Below, in pieces: positions 38,655 to 50,330 of a DNA stretch of 64,000 nt. The position numbers and the translations under genes were made by a program. The stretch is from Pelecanus crispus (lineage: Eukaryota > Chordata > Aves > Pelecaniformes > Pelecanidae). Numbering within the stretch: the first letter of the stretch is position 1; each line of letters starts with the position of its first letter. The notes under the pieces were generated by a model. The model was not told where the DNA came from, made no database searches, and was given only the letters and a program-made list of their open reading frames with translations. The DNA lies in contig NC_134646.1 of assembly GCF_030463565.1 (NCBI RefSeq), positions 15,838,001-15,902,000 on the forward strand, read 5' to 3'.

Positions 38655-38770
38655 CATAGAATCTACCCTTGATTGGCTTAGAGTAGACTTGGTAGTGTAG
38701 GTTAATGGTTGGACTGGATGATCTTAAAGGTCTTTTCCAACCTAAACGATTCTATGATTCTATGATTCTA
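38655..38770 (+). repeat. CR1 LINE 3' end
   Basis: The block from ATCTACCCTTGATTGGC through GTTGGACTGGATGATC to three ATTCTATG-type units is the CR1 3' terminus on the plus strand. It is nearly identical to the reverse complement of the copy at 56764-57062, so both belong to the same young subfamily. Just upstream, AGTTGGT(A/G)TAGTCCATAGAA is tandemly duplicated (38624-38660). Confidence 0.93.
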
Positions 38771-39507
38771 AGTAAAGGAGATTACAAATAATGTTAAAAA
38801 GCTGACAGAAGTGTCACTGATCATTACCTTTGGTTGTTAAAGCCCATTGCAACTGGATGAAATATTCCTGCTGTTCTCAGTGGGCTTTGGACAAAGTCCT
38901 TACTCTCCTCCTGCTGGAGCAGTACCTTGCCCGCCGATTGTACCTGCCACGTAGTCTCAGGCCTTTACAGAGGACTTGAGCCAAGCTGATCATTTTTGTG
39001 TCACTCAAGCTTTAGTATCATCTTGCCTACGTCAAGTTCGCTTCTGCCACTCTTATCTCATATGATACCTTATGTCTGGAGATAGATGAGTTGTAGCTCC
39101 TCTTCGGAGTCTGTGGTGACAGCTTTTTATGAGCAAGTGGGTTAAAGTGGCAGAATTACTGGAGTAGGCTTGATGTGCTTTGAGTGCGTAATTATGACTT
39201 CGAACAGAGAAAAAGAGAAAACTGTTTGGGATACTAAAGACTGATACTTACCTAGAAAATTTGAATTGTGAGTCCTTATGTTCAATATGTAAGAGAGCTG
39301 ACTTTTCAATAACCTCAGTCTGAAGAGTGAGTATAATGAAGGTATAATGACTACAGTTCTGCTTTTTTCCTTGTGAGACGACACTGATTAAGCAATTGAT
39401 TTCTGTCAGTTCCTCATGTGGTCACGTATGACAGCTCTTGACTCCACATGAACGAGTGCTACATGCCTGACACTTGACCTTGGTATATCTGCTAAAGGCA
39501 GCAAGAT

Positions 39508-39531
39508 GGGGGGGGGGGGGGGGGGGGGGGG
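39508..39531. repeat. Pure G24 homopolymer
   Basis: There are 24 consecutive G residues after GCAAGAT, followed by AGGGGAGAGGAAGGGG. On the sense strand of the GAB1 pre-mRNA this would be a strong G-quadruplex former. Confidence 0.95.
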
Positions 39532-40472
39532 AGGGGAGAGGAAGGGGTGTTATTGCAATGATGTTGCATTTTATTTTCTAAAAACAGTTTTAGGGAGGAT
39601 GAAGTTGAGATTCAAACTGTGACAGCAGTTTGACTGTATACAATTATTCCGCCCCCACCCCAAGTCCTGTGATACAATAGATGACACTTTTTTATTTTTC
39701 TTTTTTCTTAACATTTAGGAGGGCTGAAACATAGAACCTGGAGGGAGGGATAATGCGTTTCTCACTAATACTCTATTTGTGGTTCTGTTCTGAAAATGGA
39801 ATTTTAAAATGGCACTTTTTTTTAGAATGTTAGGTGTCATTAGTGGCATAAACACGCTGCTACTCTGCTTGTCTGTTGATAAGCACTGAAGGAAGCCAAG
39901 CACCCCTTGGAACTGAAGCTGGGTGTTGGCTCATCTCTCACTTTTGCAAACTTAGTCTTAGCTGCAGATTCTGCCCACACTTTGAGCTGTGAAACCTCAT
40001 CAGTAAGGGCACATGTATGCAGCAAGGGCAGAGTTTGCATAATGATAATTGTCCGTGAGCCAAGAAAAGTACCCAGAGTTGGCTCTGCTGGCAGTTTAAG
40101 CTGAAACAGTCCATCAGTCCTGTCCTGGGCTTGTCAGTTCAACGAGTCCTCGTGGCAGAGTAAAGACAGAACGTGATGCTGCCATTTGCAGAGTCTGTTT
40201 TCAAAACAGAATTACTATGTACAAGTATATTTTTCAAAAATCTTAAATTGTGGGGTTTTTTCTAATTGATGTTGCTTTTCAGTACCTGGAAAGATTAAAA
40301 ATATAAGTTAATGTATCATGGGTTTCTGAGAACTGACCAGTGTCTCCTTTTTCTAACTAGTGTTTACTATTTAAAAAATAGTAAATTTTTTGCTATTTAG
40401 TTTTGAAAAGCTATTAAATTTAAGTTTGTTTAGGAATGTTCTGTGCTTTAAGATTGTCTGTTTCTTACATAG

Positions 40473-40566
40473 CAAAACCAGCTCCACTAGAAATAAAACC
40501 TCTGCCTGAATGGGAAGAATTACAAGCCCCAGTTAGATCTCCTATCACCAGAAGCTTTGCACGAGA
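40473..40566 (+). CDS. GAB1: GAB1 exon 8: proline-rich linker
   Basis: The exon completes codon 555 (A), encodes residues 556-585 and leaves two bases of codon 586. It reads [19 protein letters not shown], then [11 protein letters not shown], matching the strongly conserved GAB1 segment before the third YVPM motif. When exon 7 is skipped, exon 6 also joins in phase 1, so both isoforms stay in frame. The acceptor is TTACATAG and the donor is CGAGA then GTGAGT. The segment has no known catalytic role. Confidence 0.95.
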
Positions 40567-40924
40567 GTGAGTTTCTTAGCTTTTCCTCATTTGGATCAAT
40601 TGTTTTTGTTGACTAGAGTGTTAATAAATGTGTGTACATCTGTATTATATTTTTAGCCTGTCTAATACAAATTGAGGTTTCCTTTGGAAGTGTGAGTGTG
40701 TATATGTGTGTGTGTATGTATATATGCACATGTGCATTGACACAAAGTGTGTCCGTATGAATTTTTATTTTGTAATATTAAATATAAGGGACTGTGTATA
40801 ACCAAAACCACGCTCTAGTAAACTTGAATGAAAATTTCAGCTCTAATATGCTTATTTTTGTTGTTTACCAGGAGGTTTAAGATATTCGAGATGTATTGTT
40901 TGTAAAATAATTCCTGGTAATTAG
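40567..40924 (+). other. GAB1: GAB1 intron 8 (358 bp) with a TG-rich microsatellite
   Basis: A purine-pyrimidine alternating stretch of TG, TA and CA repeats lies at about 40690-40736, roughly 190 bases before exon 9. The terminal acceptor is TGGTAATTAG, with almost no pyrimidine tract. A second AG preceded by CTCCTCC lies 9 bases further on inside exon 9. Confidence 0.9.
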
Positions 40925-41048
40925 CTCCTCCAGGTTTCCCATGTCTCCCAGACCGGATTCAGTTCATAGCACAACTTCCAGCAGTGACTCGCACGACAGT
41001 GAAGAGAATTATGTATCCATGAATCCAAATCAGTCCACTGAAGACCCA
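40925..41048 (+). CDS. GAB1: GAB1 exon 9: third PI3K p85 site
   Basis: The exon completes codon D586 and encodes residues 587-627: [17 protein letters not shown], a serine-rich stretch, then [15 protein letters not shown]. The YVPM tyrosine (about 615) corresponds to human Y589 (short-isoform numbering) and is the third p85-binding site. The start at 40925 is chosen because it restores DSSRFPMSP exactly as in other vertebrates. The alternative AG nine bases downstream would replace DSSR by a single E while keeping the frame. The donor is CCA then GTATGT; the exon leaves in phase 0. Confidence 0.95.
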
Positions 41049-43952
41049 GTATGTAAAATCTACGTCTTAACTACTCTCTTCCTGTGCAGTCCTTACTTTT
41101 AAATCATGCAAACACAAATCCTTCCACTCAACATCACTCCTTGTATGCTTCTAGATCAAAATACTAAGTAGAAAAACTGTAATTTTGGTAAGATTTCACT
41201 GAAGAAGTTAAGAGCATAATCATACATAAAGAGAATGGTTAGTATACGTATCTATTGCACAAAACAGTTCGATACATGACTTCTTTTTCCTCTTCCCTAG
41301 AAACTGTTTCCTCTTCTCTGTATTTGCTTGTCCTGGGCTATGCACCAGTTCAGTATTATGACATCAAGGAAAATAAACTGTCTTAAGACCTCTGAGACAG
41401 GCTTAAAAACCTTTATTAAAAAGACATCTTCCAAGAATTGTGGAAGGAACAGGGGAAAAAAAGGATTGATATTTATTGTTTACATTCTATAAAAACTGAA
41501 TTATGTGTACTTTTATTAGTCTTCTTTCAAATAAGAGGCTAGAAGGGGTCTTTGTGTATTGAATATCTGTATTTTTTTCCCCTTTGGGGAAGAATTTTCT
41601 CAGATAATCAAGTTTCAGATACTCAGCTTGCAGTGCAGTAAGTGAAGAGGTAGGTAGGAAAAGTTAATGATGCGTGCTGTGTTTTTTGTTTGGTTGGGGG
41701 GGAAGGAGAGAGAGAAAAAGCAGCCGCGATAATGGTATTTTAAAGTTAAGAGAGCAGCAGTAGACCTAGGCTTAAACTAAAATGCAGTCCAGGATACCCC
41801 TAAAGCTCTGGAGGAAAAGCTGTATCTTGAGCTCAGCTTTTTGTTCAGTATAGCTCAGTGCATTCACCACGTTTTTACAGCTTGGGTTCTTAAGTAGGGA
41901 ATACAGCAGCATTTTTCATCAAGCATTATGAAAGACTTTCTTTGGGGAGGGCCTGTCTAGCACCTTTTTGTTCTGTCTGTCTGTCTGCCGCCTTAATGGC
42001 ATGTGCTAGCCCATTGCACTACACCCTGGACTCTCCTCCTCTTGCAGTGCTGCTTGCTTCCCCATCCCCTGCTGCTCTGGATACCCTCCCCGATCTCCTC
42101 CAGCTCACCATTGCTGCCTCTGGATGCTGCCTCTTAGGTCGCCCCGAGCCAGCCCCTCCCGCTGACTGCTCTGCGGCAGCTCCGACTCGGTGCAAAGCTC
42201 ACCAGCCAGCAGAGCATCCCGGCTTGTGCTTGGCACCATGTCTGACCTGCCGGCAGCGCGGGCGCGCTTCCCAGGTGAAGCGCGCGTCAGCGGCGGGGAG
42301 ACGATGGTGTAAAAACTTAGCCCCTCTCTTGCAAGAGGCGTTGGTAAGTAATGGGTAACGTCCTATTTTACAACTGCGAGAAACCTCCCATTTTACACAA
42401 AGGTTTGGAATCGCCTGTTCCCGCAGTTCTGCCTGCGGCAGAATCGCCGTTCAAATTGGGGATTTCTGTTGATTCTTACAAATGCCATTTCAGGGGTTTG
42501 ACTTCAGTGCTGAGACGGTATAATTAATATCACAGCTGAGACAGCCTGTCATTAATATCTCCTCTTTGCTTGCACCGTTCATTCTTTAAGGTTGTTCTAC
42601 AGATTTCCTTTCGTTTTCATTTACGTATATTTAAAGTTTCTGTTTTCTAATGCATATGTTCTGCCTGTCTTGTTTGTTTGAAATAACAGATTATTTTTTG
42701 TTTGAAGAGTAATAGCTTTTATATTTATGCTGGAAACATTGATACAGAACCTGATTTTTGTATGTTAAATATGCAGAAATTTCTTTAGAGAATTTGGGCA
42801 ACAAAAATGAACTTTGTCTCAGTTGTTTGTGTTTGTCCTTGTTACCACTTAATATTAAATGAGTTGAACAATACAGATAGAATGGATAACTAAAATTTTA
42901 AAAGCCCAGCCCATTAACCTTTAACCCATAAAATATTTCATTTCCTAGAGAACCTGGACGTTTCCAGATATCTCAAGGCCTTTGTTTTAAAATGTGCCAA
43001 CTACATAGACATTTTGGAAATTTTTATTTGTTCCAACTGCATCTTAGAAAGGAGTCCATACTTTTTCATCTTTTTCTGTCATCAGCTTCGAAGCATCTGT
43101 TTGGACATGTCATACTTCTGTTTTATTTAATAAAATCAGCAATATTCTGCTTTTCCTTTCAAGTTGCTGTCAGCCTTACCCTTCTGTCTTTCCTTCTACC
43201 TTCCTCTTCATTTTTTGCTGACTGCTGCCCTCTGTCTTCCTTTTTTTTCTTTATCTTTTAGAGAAGAGTCCTTCTATTGTACTGTTCCTATAACACCTGT
43301 TAAGAGGGAGGGATCAGGCTGGGAGAGGACAGAGGAGGTGAGGTTGTAAAAGTCTGGGCTAATTGAAATTTAGGTATATACAATGCAACTTCAGGCAGCC
43401 CTACACAAACTTTCCAAAGTTTTAATCTTTTGGTCTTATCAATTGAATAATACTTTTTGAATTTAAGCTTAATCATGATGACTTTTGAATGAAATTTAAA
43501 AGTTTCATTTGAAGTTTGGCTGCTATTGTAAGGCTGAAATTCTTGTAAGGTATTTAACAGCAATTTAAGGAAATAAAACAGTTCGTAATTAATGCTAAAT
43601 TTGAGATGTAACAACTTCATTTAAAAAGAACAAACCAGACTCCATTCTTATCTCATGATACAAAAGGGACATTAGGTGGAAGGCACAGATTGGTTTGGTG
43701 GCAACCTTAAATTTGGGGGTTGGTTTTGGGGTTTTTCTCCCCCGTTGGCTTTCGACTCTGTCCCAGTTTTGACTTAGAATATACCCCTTTGTTACACAAT
43801 GTCAATAAATTTTGCATGGTTTAACTGATTGCAAGAGCTCTCAGTCAGTTCTTTAACGTTCAATATTTTGGCAGTTTATAATGAGCGTATTTGATAGTAT
43901 GGACCATTAGCATGTATGTTTGTAGCTGAAGTTATTTATATTATAATTTCAG
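41049..43952 (+). other. GAB1: GAB1 intron 9 (2.9 kb)
   Basis: Most of this intron is AT-rich. The exception is a GC- and CpG-rich patch at about 42100-42310 with an open reading frame that ends at a perfect donor sequence (CGTTG then GTAAGT at 42344); see the findings. A CTGT tetranucleotide run lies at about 41971-41987. It ends TTATAATTTCAG (43941-43952). Confidence 0.85.
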
Positions 43953-44075
43953 AATTTGTTTGGAAGCAACAGTCTTGATGGAGGAAGCAGTCCTATGGTA
44001 AAACCTAAAGGAGATAAACAAGTAGAATATTTAGATCTGGACCTAGATTCGGGAAAATCTACGCCACCTCGTAAG
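43953..44075 (+). CDS. GAB1: GAB1 exon 10: first SHP2-binding tyrosine
   Basis: This is a phase 0 to phase 0 exon of 41 codons (residues 628-668): [20 protein letters not shown], then [22 protein letters not shown]653 in VEYLDL corresponds to human Y627 (short isoform). With the tyrosine in exon 11 it forms the bisphosphorylated motif that binds both SH2 domains of the phosphatase SHP2 (PTPN11), which links GAB1 to RAS/ERK signalling. The acceptor is TTATAATTTCAG; the donor is AAG then GTAAGC. Apart from M-V-K where human has M-I-K, the sequence follows the human one. Confidence 0.97.
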
Positions 44076-44303
44076 GTAAGCAAATCTTCAACTCTTGCGT
44101 TTTTGCCATCAGGAATTTAAAATTTTTTCATGAGTAGTTGCTGGGAAAGAGGGAGCCTCCAGCAAGATCAGCTTAACTAGTTTGTCTATGTTGGACTTTT
44201 CAGAGAAACCTGTGCTTGTTCTATATCTGTTTGGGACATCTACTTACTTTTTGTTGTTAATTTATTTTACCATATGTTTTTCACTCTTCCTTGCCTTTCC
44301 CAG
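44076..44303 (+). other. GAB1: GAB1 intron 10 (228 bp)
   Basis: A short intron with a strong pyrimidine tract (TTCCTTGCCTTTCCCAG) before exon 11. Confidence 0.93.
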
Positions 44304-44462
44304 AAGAAGAGCAGTGGTTCAGGCAGCAGCGTGGCAGATGAAAGAGTTGATTATGTTGTGGTTGACCAGCAGAAAACGCTAGCACTGAAGAGCACACGAG
44401 AGGCATGGACTGATGGGAGACAGTCTACAGAATCTGAAACACCTACGAAAAGCGTGAAATGA
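44304..44462 (+). CDS. GAB1: GAB1 exon 11: second SHP2 site and C-terminus
   Basis: The final coding exon gives residues 669-720 and the TGA stop at 44460-44462. It begins [21 protein letters not shown] and ends [11 protein letters not shown] (the S-T-E-S-E-T order as in other vertebrates). Y685 in VDYVVV corresponds to human Y659 (short isoform), the second of the two SHP2-binding tyrosines. The [19 protein letters not shown] block is intact. The acceptor is CCTTTCCCAG followed by AAGAAG, so an AAG at either of the next two codons could in principle act as a minor tandem acceptor. The first is chosen because it restores the length of human PPRKQKSSG (here PPRKKKSSG). Confidence 0.97.
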   Translation, partial: KKSSGSGSSVADERVDYVVVDQQKTLALKSTREAWTDGRQSTESETPTKSVK

Positions 44463-46190
44463 AAATATTGCTTTTTCTTCAAAGAACAGAAAGGAGTGAA
44501 TTTTGAAGAATTACAGAACCACAATGGCAATGTTGTTCGACTGTACAGCACCTGATTCACTGGTGTGTGAATAGGTTCTTGACCGAATAGGATGGAAGCC
44601 AAAGGACACTTCGAATATATCAAAGGAATTTTAAGATCATAAATTGGCTCTGTGGTCTCTGGAAAAATTGCAACGTGTAAATAATGTGTAAAATAGTATT
44701 GCTTAGCTTTCAGAAAACCTTTTGTTCTGTAGTTAACACATTTGTAGTATCACTATGTTTATGCACTTTTTCAGTTACAATGTTGGTTCAGGTATTCCCA
44801 GTTAGCGTACCTTAACGCCTAATTCATCTGGAGAATTTTTTTTTTCCTTACACTACTATTCCTTACAATTTTAGGTTAATTAAGCTACATGTAGATACGG
44901 AAATTAATGTTTGAACTTCATTTTAACAACTTAAAATTGATTTTGCGGAAATGCTTTCACAATTGAATACTCTACTTGAAATGCCAAGAGATGACCGTTA
45001 GTTACATACTTGTTTCTATTTAATACACGCAAGATTATTTGGAAGTCTACAGGTGACCTTCCTAACAAAAATTGCTGTGAGTTAATAATAATGAACTGTA
45101 CTGGGTTTAGACCTACAATCCTGGCTTATGTTAGTTGTTAGTGGTGGAACTTCTATTGTATTTTATTAATGACAGTGTTCTGTGTTCAATGGGTGAAGAT
45201 TCTGCAGGGTGGGATCTTACACTTTTAAAGACTGAATAATTAAATATCAAGTAAGCCTGCAAACCACTGATGGCATGCAGTAATATTGTGATCTCACACT
45301 TATTAACAAGAAATAACCTTTATATTATTTACAGAAGGTAGAGTATATAAATCAGGTACGTACCAAGCACTATTGTGCTAATACACTGATCAGGTTTAGA
45401 CAATGAGCTTTAGTTTTGTACTATTTAGAAGTTCTAATGTCAGTTTTCAGTTCAAGATTAATGGGACAGTTTGACATTCACTGTTTGTAGTACTAGCAAA
45501 ATACTGTGATTTTGAATTAGACATTAATTCAAATGGAAATACTATGTTTTGACACCATAGTGCCCTTCTTATGATCTCTATTTTACTTTAATCTCCTGCT
45601 TGGCCTTATATTTAAATCCCTATGCAACTGGTATTTTATATCTCTGTTTTTAAAAATTAGATAATATACTTAAATGATCCCCTTGTAAACCACTTGTTGC
45701 TCTTGCCTGGTACAGGATTTTAAACTCTGTATACTGTGATCCTTTATTTTACTATGCCAGTTCCAAATAATAATCTGCCTTGGTTTAGAAACATTTTTTG
45801 TTATTTGGAAGAAGATAGAGTTCTTAAATACGTGAATGAGTTAGGTCTAGATAGAAAACTTACTAACACTTTTTTTTTTTTACACAAACATCCTCAAGTA
45901 AGCGGTTGGTTTTATTTTCCTGCCCAATTGTCTTATTTTGTCCAGATCATTTAAAAGTTGAGCATAGAGCTGTGTTTTCTGGCATGTTGGCCTTAGTACT
46001 GTGCCTAATCTACCATTGGTTGTTTCTCTCCCCTCACAGCCACAATCTATAGTATGTAAATTATCTTATTCTTAACAAAGGTTCTTTTTAAAATAGTAAA
46101 ATTTTGATGCTTTGAATGTTCATTATAAAAAAGAAACTAAACACAATGCATTTTGAGGTGAATTTTAAATAAATCAAGTTGTTCGGTTTT
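44463..46190 (+). other. GAB1: GAB1 3' UTR, proximal part
   Basis: AT-rich sequence follows the stop codon without any repeat. A Pumilio-type TGTAAATA lies at 44676-44683. ATTAAA occurs at 45239-45244 and AATAAA at 46168-46173. The latter is followed by a GT-rich stretch (GTTCGGTTTTGATGTGT), a reasonable cleavage context. Where the transcript ends cannot be settled from sequence. Confidence 0.65.
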
Positions 46191-49100
46191 GATGTGTAAA
46201 CTCTGTCCTGTGAAACAGCAAACCGATGTTAATGTGTCTATGAAGGTGCCTAGATACCAACCACACTTTTTCAAAATCGTAGATTGCCTCTTAATACCTC
46301 TCAAAAAAATGTACAGCTAAAACAGTTTTCAAAATGAATCTCTGATTTCAAACCCTGCACCAAGCAGCTAAATAATCTGAATTCCCAGTCTTCTGGGAGC
46401 CAGAAGAGGTGATGTGAGCCAGGGGACCTCGATGGCTCAATCAAAAGTAGTTCAAATCCATAAAGATTCTGGAGCTATAGCTCCACTCTGCTTTGACAGT
46501 CTTCCTGTCCAATAACAAACTCTTCTTCTCTGATGCTACAGTTGAAGCAGCCATAGGCATGGCAAGTACGTGGCAACTACGGTAATGATAGTTTTGTTTT
46601 AGGACACTGGCTTTAAGCATTTTATCGGTACAATGATAGCAGTGCATCTCCACTGCCGAGATGCCTGTAATTTGTTAACAGATGTGGTTAGTAGGTAATC
46701 ACTTTGCTGTTTATCCTACATAATTGGTTTGGTGCTTGCCACTGGGGAGAAGAATCATACTGTGGACTCCCGCACTCATGCGTGCACCCAAGGAGTAAGA
46801 TGATCTTGGAATATTTCTGACTCGTGTATTCTCTCAGTAGATGGGAGAATTTGAGGGAGAAGGTTTGGAAGGGCTGCTCATCTTTTACCTATCCCAAACC
46901 CATCTGTCCTTGAAACATTTACCAACTACACAACTGTATTATTTTTAAAACTCTTTGGGTTTTTGTAATTGAACAGTGATACTTATATTTAGATATCTAT
47001 ACTATTTTTTCAGGTGTTGTGAGCATCTCTGATAATTAAGTATAAATGCCTAAAAGAATCCGTCTCCTAGGCTGGCCTCTCTTGTTGAGCTAGCGATACA
47101 AGGTGGTTTTGCTCTAAGTGTGCTGATATCAGTCCTTGGTTTACAGCTTACACTTACTCTTTCTTCATTTGAAATTTGGCAGCATTCACAGTGTTAATTG
47201 TTATTATGATTAAGAATCCACTCTTAATTTCTAGGCTTTTTCCCCTTCCTTTTGTGGAGGAAAGCAGCAGCTTTCAGCCCATACAGACAGTATAATGATA
47301 CCTTAAGTAATAATCTAAAATTTCTCTTTAATTAGATTTCTAAGCAGTTTTTTCCCCCTAATTCCAGTAATATATTTTCTCTACTTGTTGTACAAAGGAC
47401 GTCAGAATCAGAGACATGATACTAACTCTGGATGATACATCTCATTTTCACCTATAAAGCTAGAGCAGGGCTTCATGCTGCAGGTCTGTCCGAGCTCTTT
47501 GATAGTCTAAAGATGTGACTATTAAATTGAAAATCTGAATCTTAAAATTGTAGGTGGTAGAAAGAAAGCTAGGCTGTTGTTACTGTTGCGTACTTTCTGT
47601 TACTAGCTTTGTGAGGACACTCTAGTTAGAGGGATGGGTGCCGGTGGAAACTCCAGTAGATACTGGTGCAGAAGTAGTTTGAGTGTTGTTTGTCAAATAT
47701 TCTTCAAACAGGTAAGTTCGTTCTTGTTTCACTAAAACAGTATGTTACCAGTTGTGGATATAGTTTTCATTGCTGTATGTGTCACAAACGAGTCATTTTA
47801 AACTGCAAATATATGTGTGTAATAGGTCTTTTAGAAATACACAAAATCTTGCTCACAGAAGTCAGAAGAAAAGCTTAGTGCCTTGTGCACTAAAATTGAC
47901 TAAAGATGGTTTAGTATCACTTTATGCTCTAATCTGAACAACATGCTACCTGGTAAGTACTCATGGCCACACTTTTACATGCTGTGACATAATAACTATT
48001 ACCTCATAAAGGGCAGGTGCAAGCACACAGCTGTTCTGTTCTGCTAAAAATTTGTAAAGTGACATTGAAGAAGAGGAAAAGATAAAAATGTGATCATTAG
48101 TATTTTATACTTTACTTGAGATTTGTATTTTTGTTTAAAAAAACAAAAAAATTAACAATCCATTCACATAGGGCAGTTGTGACATAGTGCCACACATAGG
48201 GCATGCAGGCAAATTACAGTCTTGCTGTTTTAATTAAGTAATTTAGAAATCGTTGCTCCATACAGCTAAATAGGGAGCGATGCGAGGTTTCACATTGCAC
48301 TATGAGCTAAGCAAGACTTTTATTGCAGTGAAATTTAAGCTCAGCTATTACTGACTGCAGCAGTCAATTTGTATATACATATTGTAGTCTTGCAAAACTA
48401 CTTTGGAAACCTACCAGCCCTGGACAAACCTTCCATTCCCTCCTTCACTATAGAGGTTTGTGTCATGAAAAGTCAAAGGATATTTTTTTGCTCAAGAAAA
48501 AGGTATTGCCATACAATTTCAGTGTGCAATTTTAGAAAGCAATAATATCACTTAATCTGTCTGGATATTTTACACCTATAGCTCTTAAGAAGCCGAGCAC
48601 TATCAGCATGCAAACTTAAATTTGGAGATTATCCTCTGTATTTCTTGCATCTGCTCTTGGTCTCTGTGTATTGCACCAAACACTGCTTCTTAAGGTTCAT
48701 TTCTTGTTGTCTGTCCTGTTAAGTGGGACTGCTAATGTGGTCCTTGACCACAAAAGAAAGTGCTTGTCCAGCAATTAGTGTAATAAATGTTCCACAAAAA
48801 CATTGTATTGATTGGGTGTAGATGAATGAAATACCAAGTTGTGAGGTTTTTGTTTCACTTTTTAACTGAACAAGCAATTTGGATGCAGGTTTCAACCTGA
48901 TGAGGTGCAGAGTGGGAGAAAAAGAAAAGGTGCTTGAGATGGTCATGAACAAAGTCTTTGACACTGAAAGTTTCCCAGTATACGTTTATGGTTCAGCATC
49001 CTTGATAATTTTCAGTAACAAAAGTGGGAGAATAGCAGGTACTGGATGCATGACTAGGCTTTTGCCAACTCGTCGTTAGATAAACAGCTAGACTGATGCC

Positions 49101-50330
49101 AGTGGTTTTCTTTTTAAATGGTTTTTAAAAAGAAAATTCCCGTGTTTTATTTGAAAGGGACAGTCTATGTTTGCTTCAACTTTTTTGTAAGAAACAAGTT
49201 AGCTGAAGTGTACAGTTGTGTAATCAGCAGTGTACACATGTAACTTAAGAAACACTAAACACTTTGGTAAAACCAACTTGCAAAATAAGTATCTCGCTGT
49301 GATGCCAAACTTAGTAAGCCAGCAGAATTATTTTTCGGTTTCTAAACGACAAGGCATGGGCCAATGCCTTTTACTTCTGTGTTTAAAAACATAAAGTAAA
49401 TGTTAGAAAAACTTAGTAATTTTGAAACATTTTAGTTTACTATGGTAAAATGGAATAGAAAAAAATCCCATACAGTTCAGAACATAAAATACAAAGTTGT
49501 TAAAATGGAGACTCTCAAGATTTTCTTGCATTTATAAAATCAGCATTTGTAGTAATCACGTGATTCACTCTTGAAGACTCTTACAGGATTCACCATTGTT
49601 GCCAAGCCTTTTCCTGGTAAGTTATATCTGCAATGAAACAATAAGAAAAGGTGTCACATCAATTTTGAAAAAGGCCAATCATACTATTATAGTAAGATTT
49701 TATTAAATGCTGTTTGAGGTTCTTTTTGGCTCGTGCTGGGTGCTCGTGTGTGTATGTGGGGCTTGCACAGGGTACCCGGATGACTTGATTGCACTTTGGG
49801 AGAGGGTGTGGCAATCCAGTCTTCTGAGGATATTAAAAGGTGCAATACAAAGTAGAACCAGGCTTAGTATTACTTTTAGAATCGACTGAGCTAGTGACTA
49901 GCTGTATAACCTAACAGTGCACTAGATGCCCAAGGAACAACACTTAAAGCTTCAGGTGAAGTACAGAAATCTATTTTAAAACCCTGTTTACAGAAAATAT
50001 GTTGGAAATACATGTTGTGGAAAGCTGATCATTGGTACTGAATATGAGCAAACACAACTGGGCAGCTGAAAGTTGCCTTTACTACATTTTTTAAATCAGA
50101 TGGCCAGAATAGGAGGAAAGTATAATTATGCCTTATTTTTTCTGAATTCGTACCAGACTTTAAGTTACATAAGACTTCATATTTTTATGCTGTTTTAGAG
50201 GAAGTAATCACTATTTGTTTCTGTGCACTTGTGCTGTGGATTTATACACTTGTAAACTATACAGACTAATTAAAATGTCTGTTTAGGATTTTTTTTTCCC
50301 CCTTAGCTGTTAGTGGTGAAGGATGCTGGC
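46191..50330 (+). other. Possible distal GAB1 3' UTR with further poly(A) signals
   Basis: The AT-rich, repeat-poor character continues. Candidate signals are AATAAA at 48782-48787, ATTAAA at 49702-49707 followed by a strong GT-rich element (TCGTGTGTGTATGTGGGG), and ATTAAA at 50269-50274 followed by T9 C5. A second Pumilio-type TGTATATA is at 48370-48377. GAB1 transcripts in mammals are long, so an extended UTR is plausible; this is inference. One short coding-like tract lies on the minus strand at 49540-49627. Confidence 0.35.

Larger units (their letters stand above)
38118..40472 (+). other. GAB1: GAB1 intron 7 (2.4 kb)
   Basis: It contains a CR1 3' end (about 38655-38770) and a pure G24 tract (39508-39531). 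It ends TTTCTTACATAG (40461-40472). No further exon was found. Confidence 0.88.
2001..44462 (+). other. GAB1: GAB1 coding span in the window (exons 2-11)
   Basis: This entry ties together ten coding exons of GRB2-associated binding protein 1. Each was placed by reading the protein across canonical GT/AG borders. The phases chain correctly from exon to exon: 0/1, 1/2, 2/1, 1/0, 0/1, 1/1, 1/2, 2/0, 0/0 and 0/stop. Counting 24 residues for the missing first exon (family knowledge), the protein is about 720 residues including a 30-residue cassette, against 724 for human with the cassette. Residue numbers in the exon entries use this count and run 4 below human over most of the tail. Introns range from about 0.2 kb (introns 5 and 10) to 13 kb (intron 6). 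No frameshift or premature stop was seen, so the gene looks intact and functional. Confidence 0.93.

Noticed and set aside
48719..48964. 81-codon minus-strand frame with a hydrophobic C-terminal part
   Set aside because: No ATG-linked or splice-linked context and no family match; hydrophobic codons are common in T-rich DNA.
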